Below, piece by piece: positions 21,239-33,282 of a stretch of 64,000 nucleotides of DNA. The DNA is from Eledone cirrhosa. Taxonomy: Eukaryota; Mollusca; Cephalopoda; Octopoda; Eledonidae. The DNA lies in contig OZ024746.1 of NCBI GenBank assembly GCA_964016885.1, forward strand, positions 100,610,089 to 100,674,088. The letters run 5' to 3'. The notes beneath the pieces are model-generated. The model ran no database searches and was not told the origin of the DNA. It saw only the letters and a list, made by a program, of their open reading frames with translations. The position numbers were made by a program, and so were the translations under genes. How positions within the stretch are numbered: the first letter of the stretch is position 1; each line of letters begins with the position of its first letter.

Positions 21239-23592
21239 AGACCAAAGTGGGCTGCTATCAACACACATTGAAGGGAGACATTAGGAGCGAGTTTGAGCGA
21301 GAGGTAGAGAGATGGATTGAGGAGGGCATACTGCTTCCCTGGAAAGAGGAGGTGAAGTGCGGAGTATTGCCGTTAATGGCGGTGGCGCAACCCATGAAGA
21401 ACAAGGTGAGGCCGGTACTCGACTTTCGGGAGCTGAACGAGCACGTGTCATGCCACACGGGTGGCGAGGTCACGGATGTCTGTGGGGAAACCCTGCGTGA
21501 GTGGAGACGCATGACGGGGGGTTCCGCAATCGTAGATCTAAAGTCAGCATACTTGCAATTGCATATAGATGAGAAGCTCTGGCAGTATCAGCTGGTCAGG
21601 TATAAGGGCCGGACATATTGCCTGACCAGGCTCGGTTTCGGGCTGAGCCCCGCACCGAAGATCATGGCGGCGGTCCTCAAGACCATTCTGGGAAAGGCCG
21701 ACAAGATGAAGAGGGCCACTAATTCCTACATTGACGACATCCTAGTGGACGAGTCTGTGGTGTTGGCGGCGGAGGTCATGAGCCATTTACAGGGGTATGG
21801 ACTGGCTGCGAAGCCGTCAGAAGCGTTGGAGGGAGGAGCCGCACTGGGACTTAGGCTACGGCGAGACAGGACGGGCGTCTTGGTATTCCAGAGGGGAAAT
21901 GAAGTTCCAGAAATGGGCCCAAGTATGAGTAGGCGGGAGCTTTTCTCGGTGTGTGGAAAGTTGGTGGGTCACAACCCGATTGCTGGGTGGCTCCGGATGG
22001 CATGCAGCTATGTCAAGAGACGAGTGGGAGGGGTGACTTGGAGTGACAGAGTGGGAGATAGGACGGTGGCCATGATGCAGGAGATCGTGGAGAGGGTGAA
22101 GGCCGACGACCCAGTGTGGGGACGCTGGTATGTTCCCAAATCGCAGAGCGGGACCGTATGGTGCGATGCCAGCAGCATAGCGCTGGGTGTCACGTTGGAG
22201 ATAGGAGGTGTTGAGGTCGAGGATGCAGCCTGGCATAGGAAGAAGGACAACTGCAACCACATCAATGTGGCTGAACTGGACACGGTGTTGAGAGGGATGA
22301 ACCTCGCCCTGAGATGGCGACTGCACACCATCAAGATACGCACCGACTCGGCTACTGTACTCGGATGGGTGAGATCAGTGCTCACCAGTGAGAAGAGAGT
22401 GCGAACGAGAGGGGCAGCGGAGATGCTGATAAAGCGCCGCCTGGGAACTTTAGGAGAGCTGGCCACTGAGTTCGACCTGAGGCTGAGTGTAGTTTTCGTG
22501 CCCTCAGAGAAAAATAGGGTGGACATCTTAACCAGGGTGAAGAAAGCCTGGATGGAAACCCCGGAGGAGGTAGAAGAGGAGATAGCTGCCGTGTGCCGGT
22601 TGACCGAGTCGGATCTGAAAGGGTTGCATGACATGCATCACATGGGAGTGGATAGGACCCTGTTCCTAGCCAGGAGAATCGACTCGGACGTTAACAGACA
22701 CAGTGTTCAAAGGGTGGTTAGAGGCTGCGTCCGATGTCAGTCCATTGATCTTGCCCCAGGTGTGCACGAAACGGGAAGCCTCCTGGTGGATCGCGACTGG
22801 AAGCGATTGGTGGTGGATGTAACGCACTACCGACAGGGAACGTACCTCTCGATGGTCGACTGTGGACCAGGACGGATGGCGATATGGAGGGAGATGAAGA
22901 CTGGAACGGCCGAGGAAATAATGCGGACGTTGAGAGAAGTGTTCTTGGAGCAGGGCCCTGTGGACGAACTGCTGATGGACAACAGCGCAGCGTTCCGCTT
23001 GGAGGCGCTGAGGGAGATGCTGGATAGATGGAAGGTGGACCGTTTCTTCAGAGCAGCACACAGGCCGAGCGGGAATGGAATTGTGGAGCGACACCACCGG
23101 ACGATCAAGGCAATGGCGGAGCGGGGCCATATCTCACCAATGGAGGCAGTGTTCTGGTACAACATGTCCCCTTGGGTGGGACAGGTTGAGGAATCGGTGC
23201 CACACAGAGCAGTATTCAGATACGAGTGGCGGCACCCGTGCACGCCACCACAATGGCCAGTGGGGAGAGAGAATGCATTCGTGCAGGTGGGCGAAGAAGT
23301 CTGGGTCAAGCCCCCAGATGCACGTTGCACATCTCAATGGGGAAGGGGAACGGTGACGGCCATAAATTCCCAGAACAATGTGTCCGTGGACGGGGTACCA
23401 CGTCATGTCCTGGATGTCCGTAGAATCACTGTGTCAACGGACTCCGAGGAAGAGGAAACTCAAAGTGCCGCCCCAACACTGCGGAGATCGCAAAGAAGTC
23501 GCAAACCACCAACCTGGACAGCAGACTTTCATATGCACATGGAAGAGGAGAAACCAGCCATGGGATTTAACGGCGCTTATGATAAGCGGTAA
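21208..23592 (+). CDS. Retroelement Pol: RT, RNase H, integrase
   Basis: An uninterrupted 794-codon frame. RT: VRPVLDFRELN (68-78), IVDLKSAYLQL (108-118; catalytic D110), SYIDDILVD (173-181; D176, D177). RNase H: WCDAS (D320), NVAELDT (E356), IRTDSATVLGW (D380) and VDIL (D439). Integrase: zinc-binding H474, H478, C507, C510; core D537, D591, E627, with 35 residues between the last two, the classical D-35-E spacing. A C-terminal VWVKPPDARCTSQWGRGTV domain and a basic RRSQRSRKPPTW tail follow. RT-RNase H-integrase order places it with Ty3-like or related LTR elements. The first residues are out of frame with the protease, so the listed Met is only the frame's first ATG. Preservation of every catalytic residue beside a broken gag suggests recent decay or rescue in trans. 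Confidence 0.9.
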   Translation: MVLEGRPPTLKTKVGCYQHTLKGDIRSEFEREVERWIEEGILLPWKEEVKCGVLPLMAVAQPMKNKVRPVLDFRELNEHVSCHTGGEVTDVCGETLREWRRMTGGSAIVDLKSAYLQLHIDEKLWQYQLVRYKGRTYCLTRLGFGLSPAPKIMAAVLKTILGKADKMKRATNSYIDDILVDESVVLAAEVMSHLQGYGLAAKPSEALEGGAALGLRLRRDRTGVLVFQRGNEVPEMGPSMSRRELFSVCGKLVGHNPIAGWLRMACSYVKRRVGGVTWSDRVGDRTVAMMQEIVERVKADDPVWGRWYVPKSQSGTVWCDASSIALGVTLEIGGVEVEDAAWHRKKDNCNHINVAELDTVLRGMNLALRWRLHTIKIRTDSATVLGWVRSVLTSEKRVRTRGAAEMLIKRRLGTLGELATEFDLRLSVVFVPSEKNRVDILTRVKKAWMETPEEVEEEIAAVCRLTESDLKGLHDMHHMGVDRTLFLARRIDSDVNRHSVQRVVRGCVRCQSIDLAPGVHETGSLLVDRDWKRLVVDVTHYRQGTYLSMVDCGPGRMAIWREMKTGTAEEIMRTLREVFLEQGPVDELLMDNSAAFRLEALREMLDRWKVDRFFRAAHRPSGNGIVERHHRTIKAMAERGHISPMEAVFWYNMSPWVGQVEESVPHRAVFRYEWRHPCTPPQWPVGRENAFVQVGEEVWVKPPDARCTSQWGRGTVTAINSQNNVSVDGVPRHVLDVRRITVSTDSEEEETQSAAPTLRRSQRSRKPPTWTADFHMHMEEEKPAMGFNGAYDKR

Positions 23593-23615
23593 GTGAGATA
23601 GCTTTTTCTAACAAC
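23535..23615 (+). repeat. 3' member of 80-bp direct repeat
   Basis: See 19809-19888. It covers the last codons of pol (HMEEEKPAMGFNGAYDKR, stop) and the following GTAAGTGAGATAGC. Confidence 0.85.
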
Positions 23616-24927
23616 AGTATGGTCACGTGGTGTGCATGAAGGTAGACAGCTGCTTAAAAAGGTGCTGGTCTTTAGAGTTGTAGCCCCCCCCCCAAAAAAA
23701 AAATAAATAAATAGGAGGATGTGATATGAAACGATAAAGGTGGACCTGACTCAACTAAATCTCCCAATCTCACAGTCCTCTGGTGCTACAACATATGACA
23801 AAAGACCTGTGTTGACAACTCCACCCTGGACTCAGCTCATAACGGCGGCACCACCCAGGCCACACTGCAAACACGGTCGACAGCAGGACCACCCACTGAC
23901 ATGGCTCCCTTTTTGAGTAAGGCTCGGTGCGTCCAAATGGCCCAACTTCCCTCATAAACTGTGGTTCCGCTGTGAGCAGGGTATGGTGTAGTCAACCGAC
24001 CTGTTCCTCCTCATAGCAATGCCATTCAGTTCCACACTGAATGGCATCTGTGGTTCCCACACTTTGACTCCACTGTAAGAAGAGTTTGGCACAGCCTGTC
24101 CCTCTTCATAACAGTGCTACCTAGTCTCACACTGTAATAGTGTTCATGTTAGGAAGGTCATTTAGTTGTAAAAATCCTGGTCAAATTTACAGTTCCTTCT
24201 GAGCAAGCATGGAAAATGTATGTTCAACTTTGATGATGATGATGATAACACACACAATATACACCATCGTAACACTGATTTTATGAAGTAACAGTCTCCG
24301 GTTTAACAGGGTCTGGTTTAATGAAGGTTTGCTGTAATAGAAACCTGCGTCAAATGAGTACCCTTACAGTTTGTACCCTGTACCACATCACCTTCCAATC
24401 TTTTGGTGTAGAGGAAATGGCCAAGCCCTTTTGTGGTTTAAATTTTATTTCACTGAAATAACAAAATGTGCAATAACCATAATCAAACCAATGTGTGATC
24501 TTCTATGCAATTATTAGACCTCATAGAAATTGTAGCCAAATGTTTCAAATACTTAGAAAGAAGTAGGACAGATAATATAATTCTAGATAAGTTATGAAGA
24601 GAAAATGGGAGGGTCACAGCTGACATATCTTCAATAATGGCTTTGGGCTAAATAAAACACTCACTATAAAAATAACAGGTCACAGCTTATCACCACTATA
24701 GTATTCCAGTAGGTGTGTTTATTATCCTCTTTTCAATGACCACTCCTCTTTCCTTTATCACAATTATACTGGAAAACATTTTCGGAAACAACATGTTGCC
24801 TTAGTTTTATGACTCATATTTCAGAAAACAATGTCTCAATTGAATGCTATGTTCTAGTTTTATAGCTCAAATTTTTGTAAAGAAAAAGATTTTATTCAAC
24901 AAATTTAATTGATTGAAAACTGGATGC
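23616..24927. other. Non-coding; possible 3' LTR start then unclassified
   Basis: CCCCCCCCC and A-rich runs at 23685-23702, then the purine tract and TGTGATATG at 23711-23728. The remaining sequence has a short GATGAT microsatellite (24231-24246) and no gene I can support. Confidence 0.4.
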
Positions 24928-24953
24928 AAAAAAAAAAAAAAAAAAAAAAAAAA
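24928..24953. repeat. Poly(A) run of about 26
   Basis: A homopolymer directly before minisatellite C1. It could be the tail of a retroposed sequence, but nothing upstream identifies one. Confidence 0.9.
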
Positions 24954-24984
24954 TATCAAAAGTAAGGGGAAATGAGAGGGGAAG

Positions 24985-26055
24985 TGGTAGACTCTACACC
25001 TCAGTCTAGGTGGTATATCTCAGCTGTGGTAGGGAGTGACAGACTCTACACCCCAGTCTAGGTGGTATATCTCAGCTGTGGTAGGGAGTGGTAAACTCTA
25101 CACCTCAGTCTAGGTGGTATATCTCAGCTGTGGTAGGGACTGACAGACTCTACACCCCAGTCTAGGTGGTATATCTCAGCTGTGGTAGGGAGTGGTAGAC
25201 TCTACACCCCAGTCTTGGTGGTATATCTCAGCTGTGGTAGGGAGTGGCAGACTCTACCAGTCTAGATGGTATATCTCAGCTGTGGTAGGGAGTGGTAGAC
25301 TCTACACCCCAGTCTAGGTGGTATATCTCAGCTGTGGTAGGGAGTGACAGACTCTACACCACCGTTTTGGTGGTATATCTCAGCTGTGGTAGGGAGTGGC
25401 AGACTCTACACCCCAGTCTAAGTGGTATATCTCAGCTGTGGTAGTGAGTGGTAGACTCTACACCCCAGTCTAGGTGGTATATCTCAGCTGTGGTAGGGAG
25501 TGACAGACTCTACACCCCAGTCTAAGTGGTATATCTCAGCTGTGGTAGTGAGTGGTAGACTCTACACCCCAGTCTAGGTGGTATATCTCAGCTGTGGTAG
25601 GGAGTGACAGACTCTACACCCCAGTCTAAGTGGTATATCTCAGCTGTGGTAGGGAGTGGTAAACTCTACACCTCAGTCTAGGTGGTATATCTCGGCTGTG
25701 GTAGGGACTGACAGACTCTACACCCCAGTCTAGGTGGTATATCTCAGCTGTGGTAGGAAGTGGTAGACTCTACACCTCAGTCTAGGTGGTATATCTCAGC
25801 TGTGGTAGGGTGTGGTAGACTCTACACCCCAGTCTAGGTGGTATATCTCAGCTGTGGTAGGGACTGGTAGACTCTACACCCCAGTCTAGGTGGTATATCT
25901 CAGATGTGGTAGGGAGTGACAGACTCTACACCCCAGTCTAGGTGGTATATCTCAGATGTGGTAGTGGTAGACTCTATACCCCAGTCTAGGTGGTATATCT
26001 CAGCTGTGGTAGGGACTGACTGACTCTACACCACCGTTTTGTTGGTATATCTCAG
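24985..26055. repeat. Minisatellite C1, 52-bp unit, about 20 copies
   Basis: Each unit contains GACTCTACACCCCAGTCTAG, GTGGTATATCTCAGCTGTGG and TAGGGAGTGGTA. Variants alternate GGTAG/GACAG and CCCCAG/CCTCAG. It is the reverse-complement relative of the long array at 51826-64000 and has 6 bp more per unit (the TACCAC part of CTACCACAGCTGAG is lacking there). Confidence 0.97.
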
Positions 26056-26718
26056 CTGCTTCCCCTGCAGACAAAATGGTAAAGTTATTATCAAGGAAAG
26101 CTCCTTTCCCATGTAGAATGGTAAACAGCAATTTAGAGGCCAACATGTCTCAACAGCGACCGGCTGTCTTCCTCCAAATTTGTTTCATTTTTTTTTTAAT
26201 CGGAAGGTTCAAATAATATATTTATATATTAGTTTTTGCCTATTTTGCAGATCTTATGGTGAGATTCAAGTTGAATATGCTAATTTATGAATATGAGAAT
26301 TAAAAACATATGCACTAATAAATTTGAGATAATTTGTATACGTGTGTGTGTGTGCATGTGTGCATGTGTGCGTAAATTATTTCATTGGCTTAGTTTTTGT
26401 TTCGTTACTGACATGTTAGATCTGTTTCCCTTAAAAGACCCCAATAATTGATTTATCTTTTATTTACTCTACAATTTGTTCTCTAGAAACTAATTTACCT
26501 GAGAGCTGCCATGTACTAACCTTATCTCACTAAATACATTTCCCACAGTTCTATCAAAGATGATCAATTTTAAATGATTCTTCAGTTAATACAGGAAATT
26601 CATTAAAATATTACAATATAGATTAATTTTGCCTTCAGACAATAATATTTTATTAACATAACCCCCCCCCCCCCCCCAAAAAAAGGGGAAAAGTAAATGA
26701 ATTCTATTGTATAATAAT
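26056..26718. other. Non-coding AT-rich DNA
   Basis: No gene. A TG microsatellite lies at 26341-26370 and a C16/A7 double homopolymer at about 26661-26685. Confidence 0.5.
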
Positions 26719-26882
26719 TGCTTCTACTTTTGGCACAAGGCAAGCAATTACCCCAGTGTATTACTGGTACTTTATTTTATCGACCCCATAAGGATGAAAG
26801 GCCAAGTTAACCTCGGATCATAACTAGATCATAAAGGGCCGTAACTCTGTGCTGCAAAACATGGCATCCGACCCTCTAACCT
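26719..26882 (-). mobile_element. Octopus-type SINE, second copy
   Basis: The same order as 18343-18525 on the minus strand (tail, then GGGGTCGATAAA block, then tRNA-like head), but with the B-box region degraded and the 5' end shortened. No clear target duplication. Confidence 0.8.
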
Positions 26883-26965
26883 AAAACTGTATTTGGTTAT
26901 CACTTGTGAAATGTTCACTACTATATTAAATGCAAATCTTATTCTTTGCCCACTTACTCCTTGTA

Positions 26966-27535
26966 GAGTGGTGGGGTCGGAGTCCTCAAACACCTTCCAG
27001 TAGGTCCTGTTATAAGCTACTCTCTCCAGTTGATACAAGTCTCACTAGGGTGGTGGGTTTGGAGTCCTCAAGCACCTTCCAGTAGGTCCTGTTATAAGCT
27101 ACTCTCTCCAGTTGATACAAGTCTCACTAGAGTGGTGGGGTCGGAGTCCTCAAACACCTTCCAGTAGGTCCTGTTATAAGCTACTCTCTCCAGTTGATAC
27201 AAGTCTCACTAGGGTGGTGGGGTCGGAGTCCTCAAACACCTTCCAGTAGGTCCTGTTATAAGCTACTCTCTCCAGTTGATACAAGTCTCACTAGGGTGGT
27301 GGGGTCGGAGTCCTCAAGCACCTTCCAGTAGGTCCTGTTATAAGCTACTCTCTCCAGTTGATACAAGTCTCACTAGGGTGGTGGGGTCGGAGTCCTCAAA
27401 CACCTTCCAGTAGGTCCTGTTATAAGCTACTCTCTCCAGTTGATACAAGTCTCACTAGGGTGGTGGGGTCGGAGTCCTCAAGCACCTTCCAGTAGGTCCT
27501 GTTATAAGCTACTCTCTCCAGTTGATACAAGTCTC
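26966..27535. repeat. Minisatellite D, 82-bp unit, 7 copies
   Basis: AGTAGGTCCTGTTATAAGCT recurs at 26999, 27081, 27163, 27245, 27327, 27409 and 27491, exactly 82 bp apart. Units differ only by a few substitutions (CAAACACC/CAAGCACC, GGTCGG/TTTGG). Confidence 0.97.
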
Positions 27536-30132
27536 CTCGCTGGCAGTATATACTAGTTCATTCAAAATAAATAATTTTACATTTCTCTATTTTATTTTGT
27601 TGATGCAAAAGAGATAATTAGATCTAGTTCATATATCTTTATGAACAAAATTCATTTTTTACAAGTGACAGATTATCTATTCTGTTAATCAAATTTAGTT
27701 GAGTATAATTTTAAATGTTCAGTTTTAAAATCTGTATCCATAGAAAAACTGTTGTATAAATATTAGGTTGCATTTTTATTTTAAAACACTACTCAGAGCC
27801 AATGTACATGTAAAATTTGTGAGTATAGAAAGTCTAAGTCTAATTAATTGGGAAAATCAAAACATATACAATATTAAAAACTTATTAAGAATCATGGGAA
27901 TGTCAGAGATAATTTAATAGACAATTGTTAACAAATTATTATTATGAATAAAGAGAAAAATGTTACGTTCTTATGTAAACCAAATGTATGAATTCTAAAG
28001 TTAATAATTATTTTATAACTATTTCTCATGCAAGGGTGTGTGTATATCATGTAAATACTGTTAGAAACATTATTAGGTAGAAGTGTAGCTAATGCACAGG
28101 ACAATTAACTTTATTAAGTTATTCAAAACATATTAATACAAACTGAATCGAAAATGACAGGTATATCAGATAATTACAGAAAAATAATAATAAATTATTG
28201 TTAATTTTAATTATTAATATAGTTAATATAAAGATAACAATTTAACTTGGTTATGAGAGTTACATGAGTAGACCTCGAACACCTCCCACCACATCAAAAG
28301 AAGGGGTTGTAGGGGTGTCTAGAATGCTGTGAATCATCATCATCATCATCATCGTTTAACGTATCTGTCAATAAGTACAACAGTTACTCTCAGTAGGTGA
28401 GGCCTGGCTTCAGCAGTAGAGGATGGCACCAAATGTTTGAGTTACCAAATCAGAGACTGTCAGCATCTACACTACTGTGAGTAGGGAAAGCTTAATGGCA
28501 GAGAAAAAGTTTGCTTTGCAGGCTAGATATAGCAGATATTGAGTCTGAGGTCCATAGTTGGCTCAAGCACCTTGAGCCAAAGTTCAGATAGAACCACCTT
28601 GGTGGGGTGAAGTGCCATCTGAGGCAATTACTCTGACCACAGCTGAGATATCATGTTCAATGAATTTAGCATTTATGTGGTCACATAATTGCTTTGAGCC
28701 AATATCAGAGGCTTGCAGGTAACATAATCAAATACACTAAAATATTGTACTTAATTAGTACTGCTAGTGAGAGATCACTTTCATTGGCCATAGATATATG
28801 GAGACCAGAGCAAATGGAGTCCAAGGCCCTTTCCATTGAAAAGGTGAGGGCATCGGCTGCTGATACATGTGCTGCTTTTGGGATTTTCTGACGGATTTTA
28901 CAGATTTGAGCAATGTTTGTAAACAAGGCTTGAGCATCAAACAAGTTCATTGTTTTGTTTATGCCCTGTAAGTTACCGTGTGTGATTTGGCTAAGTCAGG
29001 CCAATCATATATATTTTCAACTTCTGCCCAAACCGAGACTTTCCTGCTACTTTTAATAAACTAATTCTCTTTGTGCTTTGACCGTGGTAAGGTAAATAAC
29101 CATTTTGCTTTTGCTCCACAACCATTAACCAATATGTAACTCAGCAGTGTAACCATGGGCCTGGCTAACACCTCAGCCAGTGGACCGTACCTTCTGAAAC
29201 CTTAATTTGTTTGTTTCATTTGTTTTGGCATGCAAGCTCAATCCAGCTCTTCTCACCTTAACCTTTGTTAATAAATTATGTAAAAACCTGTTACAACAAA
29301 CTACATATTGTCATTGATATTATTATTACATGGCATAATATTTACCACTAGAGGTGACTATCAAATGACTGCTATATTGGTGACCTCTCTTGATACATAA
29401 AACTTCAATACAAACTACAAACACAAATAATAACTATTATCATTATTTTATCTATTGCAACACTAGCATCTATATGATCAGCTGAAATTAAGGCAGCACC
29501 CTAACATGGCCACAGATTGAAATCTGTAAAAGAATAAGTAAATTTTTACACCCACACGTGTCTTGGGTGTAATTGTAAATATTAACCAAATAATGTTAGG
29601 CTACATTTTTTGTTTTTACTTGATATGAATTGTAAGTATGGAAGGATATCTGTGACACGATCGAATTAGTAAATAAATGCTATATACCATACATATATTA
29701 GATAATTTGTTTTCCCTCTAGTACTTACATTCACACACATACACATAATTTTTGTGACATTTTGTGTGTCCAATTCCTCTTCTCCTCTCTTTCAATGTCT
29801 GTTTTTCCATATCTTGCTCTCTATGACCAACCTTCATCAACAATGTTCCAGTTCTGACCATCTACCTTCTTTTAAGAAGAAGCTGCATCAATGACTATCC
29901 ACTGTTTTTTTTATCTGTAATCAAGACTATCCAGTAGAATTTCTTATGCCATAAAAGGCCCACCAATTCAGTGTATTAGTTTCTTAGCAACACTGGAGAC
30001 ACTTCTAATATATTTATATAAGTAAAAATTATATTAAATTGTTAATTCAGTATTACACCTGTCACATTCTAAAGTGGGTGACCCATTTCAGTCAAACAAA
30101 GGCCTTGATTTGTGGATTTGCAAAAATGTAAC
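27536..30132. other. Long non-coding stretch, probable intron or intergenic
   Basis: AT-rich, no supported gene. An (ATC)n run with GTTTAACG at 28336-28362 is a typical inverted tail of cephalopod dispersed repeats. Short frames at 28694-28950 on both strands overlap each other and lack motifs. Confidence 0.5.
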
Positions 30133-30246
30133 AATATATTAGTTGACTTTGCCTTTCATCCTTACGGGGTCGATAAAATAAAGTACCAGTAATGCACTGA
30201 GTAATTTGCTGGCCTTGTGCCTAAAGTAGAAACAAATATATTAGTT
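30133..30246. repeat. 12-bp target-site duplication around truncated SINE
   Basis: AATATATTAGTT at 30133-30144 and 30235-30246. Confidence 0.85.
30145..30234 (+). mobile_element. Octopus-type SINE, 5'-truncated third copy
   Basis: Only the 3' half is present, from GACTTTGCCTTTCATCC through CTAAAGTAGAAAC, in plus orientation. The exact 12-bp duplications show it inserted in this truncated form, as expected of LINE-driven retroposition. It lies 114 bp upstream of the first EGF exon array unit. Confidence 0.9.
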
Positions 30247-30359
30247 ATTTATGTTTTCAATAATCCAACTTTCCTTTATTGCCCTCTTATTTTATTGTGT
30301 CTACTTTCTTTTATTTTTTACTTTCAATGTCTATGAAATTGTAAATTTTAAATTTCCAG

Positions 30360-30485
30360 ATATAAATGAATGTAGCAATAGTACAACGAACAACTGTTCA
30401 CAATTTGCTACATGTCATAACTATGATGGTGGACACAACTGTAGCTGTGTTGCAGGATATATTGGAGATGGTTTCAATTGTAGAG
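30360..30485 (+). CDS. EGF exon 1 (calcium-binding EGF module)
   Basis: A 126-bp exon, phase 1 at both ends, between TTTAAATTTCCAG and the donor GTTCGT. It encodes one complete six-cysteine EGF module that begins DINEC, then NNC, ATC, HNCSC and ends GYIGDGFNCRG (first Asp and last Gly codons are split across introns). DINEC is the calcium-binding signature, so the product is probably an extracellular matrix or secreted/cell-surface protein with rows of EGF modules. Symmetric phase-1 exons can be duplicated without breaking the frame, and that has happened here twelve more times downstream. In the hydroxylation-type motif C-x-N-x4-[FY]-x-C-x-C the aromatic is His. The gene cannot be named from one module type. 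Splice calls are by eye. Confidence 0.85.
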
Positions 30486-31059
30486 GTTCGTATAAGAAAT
30501 ATATTAATGATATATGAAACTTTCTGTATAATACAAGAGGACCAATATGTCCTTATTACTCCCACCATTTCCTCCATATCTACTATAGTATCCTCTACAT
30601 CCTGATAACCCCTATAGCTAGCCTTGTTTTAATCATACCTTGTCTGTGCTGCAACCATGTAAGAAATGTGATTTCTGGCTCATTCATAACTAAATGCACC
30701 TTGTACACTCTGTAAAGTGGTTGAGATTAGGAGAAGCATCTAGCTTTATAAACCATGCCATAAAGGGTTGTGAGGACTTTTCATCAGCATCAGGGACAGG
30801 ACAATGTCTGTAGTGCTGGTGCCACTATAAAATGCTCTCGGTAAGGTTGTTGAGATTAGAAAGAACATTGAGTCATAATAAAAAGAAAATATACCAAACA
30901 AAATATTGTGATGTCTCTTCTGTTGTGTCAAGAATATGGCCACCTCCCTAGTACTGGGGCCATGATAAAATGTACCCAGTACACTCTAATAGGTTTGTTG
31001 TTAGGTAGGGCATCCAGCTGTGGAAATAGCAATGATAACCTATGGAAAACACTCCTTCT

Positions 31060-31690
31060 CTCAAGAAAGCCTATGCAGGTTGCTTTCCGTGTATGTGGAG
31101 TTACACTGAAGCAGGGGGTGAAGTTCAAATATCTCAGGGCCATTTTCATGAGTTTTAGATGGGATGAGACAGAATTAAATAGAAAAATTGCAGGAGCTTC
31201 CTGCATTAATGTCTGAGTTGCAACACTCAGCCACTTAAAGAAGGGAATAGTTGCAAGAATCAAACTCACTAACTTCTAGTTTGTGTTATGTCAAAACTTA
31301 CTTATGGTCATTAATCTTGATAATATGAGCAGCCAAAATGACATTCCTCGAAAGGGTGTTTGGGGTAATGTTACTTGATAAAGTTAATATCTCAGTGATC
31401 AGAGAGCCACATCAGATAGAACTGCTACTCTTCCACATCGTGGGATAACAGCTCCTGTAACACAGGCATGTTGGTGAGAATGTCTAAGGAAAGAATAGCT
31501 GATTTTATAGGCAAAGTCAACTGTCAGGGAAGCTAGAGGCAGACTACAAGCAAGATGGTTGGATAACATCTATAAACCAGGTTGGTCTTGTTTATACATC
31601 CATATAGATCAATTGGAGATGCTTGCTTCTGATAGGACTCTCATGAAGACCTGTCTGAAGACTCTATCTCCATCAGCCTTTCATGAATAA
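31060..31690 (+). pseudogene. LINE RT C-terminal fragment inside the intron of each unit
   Basis: In unit 1 the plus strand encodes VTLKQGVKFKYLRAIF and DETELNRKI, resembling the 'V-x-x-F-x-Y-L-G' region after LINE reverse transcriptase domains, and later ARGRLQASWLDNI, resembling the RxRxxWxDxI tail. Several stops and frame changes intervene. The same fragment sits at the same place in all twelve complete units (about 1.4 kb apart), so the LINE entered the intron before the unit was amplified. Confidence 0.55.
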
Positions 31691-31757
31691 ATGTGTGAAG
31701 AAGAAGTTACATATATAATATTCATACAAGATTGAGATCATACTTTTAAATTTCCAG

Positions 31758-31883
31758 ATATAAATGAATGTAGCAATAGTACAACGAACAACTGTTCACA
31801 ATTTGCTACATGTCATAACTATGATGGTGGACACAACTGTAGCTGTGTTGCAGGATATATTGGAGATGGTTTCAATTGTAGAG
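31758..31883 (+). CDS. EGF exon 2
   Basis: Same 126-bp phase-1 exon and same 43-residue module as exon 1. Subtype F unit. Confidence 0.85.
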
Positions 31884-33156
31884 GTTCGTATAAGAAATAT
31901 ATTAATGATATATGAAACTTTCTGTATAATACAAGAGGACCAATATGTCCTTATTACTCCCACCATTTCCTCCATATCTACTATAGTATCCTCTACATTT
32001 TGATAACCCCTATAGCTAGCCTTGTTTTAATCATATCTTGTCTGTGCTGCACCCATGTAAGAAATGTGATTTCTGGCTCATTCATAACTAAATGCACCTT
32101 GTACACTCTGTAAAGTGGTTGTGATTAGGAGAAGCATCTAGCTTTATAAACCATGCCATAAAGGGTTGTGAGGACTTTTCATCAGCATCAGGGACAGGAC
32201 AATGTCTGTAGTGCTGGTGCCACTATAAAATGCTCTCGGTAAGGTTGTTGAGATTAGAAAGAACATTGAGTCATAATAAAAAGAAAATATACCAAACAAA
32301 ATATTGTGATGTCTCTTCTGTTGTGTCAAGAATATGGCCACCTCCCTAGTACTGGGGCCATGATAAAATGTACCCAGTACACTCTAATATGTTTGTTGTT
32401 AGGTAGGGCATCCAGCTGTGGAAATAGCAATGATAACCTATGGAAAACACTCCTTCTCTCAAGAAAGCCTATGTAGGTTGCTTTCCATGTATGTGGAGTT
32501 ACACTGAAGCAGGGGGGTGAAGTTCAAATATCTCAGGGCCATTTTCATGAGTTTTAGATGGGATGAGACAGAATTAAATAGAAAAATTGCAGGAGCTTCC
32601 TGCATTAATGTCTGAGTTGCAACACTCAGCCACTTAAAGAAGGGAATAGTTGCAAGAATCAAACTCAATATCTTTTAGTTTGTGTTATGTCAAAACTTAC
32701 CTATGGTCATTAATCTTGATAATATGAGCAGCCAAAATGACATTCCTCGAAAGGGTCTTTGGGGTAATGTTACTTGATAAAGTTAATATCTCAGTGATCA
32801 GAGAGCCACATCAGATAGAACTGCTACTCTTCCACATCGAGGGATAACAGCTCCTGTAACACAGGCATGTTGGTGAGAATGTCTAAGGAAAGAATAGCAG
32901 ATTTTATAGGCAAAGTCAACTGTCAGGGAAGCTAGAGGCAGACTACAAGCAAGATGGTTGGATAACATCTATAAACCAGGTTGGTCTTGTTTATACATCC
33001 ATATAGATCAATTGGAGATGCTTGCTTCTGATAGGACTCTCATGAAGACCTGTCTGAAGACTCTATCTCCATCAGCCTTTCATGAATAAATGTGTGAAGA
33101 AGAAGTTACATATATAATATTCATACAAGATTGAGATCATACTTTTAAATTTCCAG

Positions 33157-33282
33157 ATATAAATGAATGTAGCAATAGTACAACGAACAACTGTTCACAA
33201 TTTGCTACATGTCATAACTATGATGGTGGACACAACTGTAGCTGTGTTGCAGGATATATTGGAGATGGTTTCAATTGTAGAG
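33157..33282 (+). CDS. EGF exon 3
   Basis: Identical module; subtype F. Its unit is almost base-identical to unit 2. Confidence 0.85.

Larger units (their letters stand above)
19809..23720 (+). mobile_element. LTR-type retroelement (Ty3-like gene order), gag-pol
   Basis: Gag with zinc knuckles, aspartic protease, RT, RNase H and integrase occur in that order on one strand. The base composition is clearly more GC-rich than the flanks. An 80-bp direct repeat (19809-19888 and 23535-23615) brackets the internal region. A purine tract (23711-23719) precedes TGTGATATG, which could be the start of a 3' LTR, but I found no matching 5' LTR. Boundaries are therefore approximate. Gag and protease are damaged; the pol frame is open throughout. 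Confidence 0.8.

Noticed and set aside
21258..23406. Long antisense frames opposite pol
   Set aside because: Shadows of the GC-rich pol frame; no motifs.
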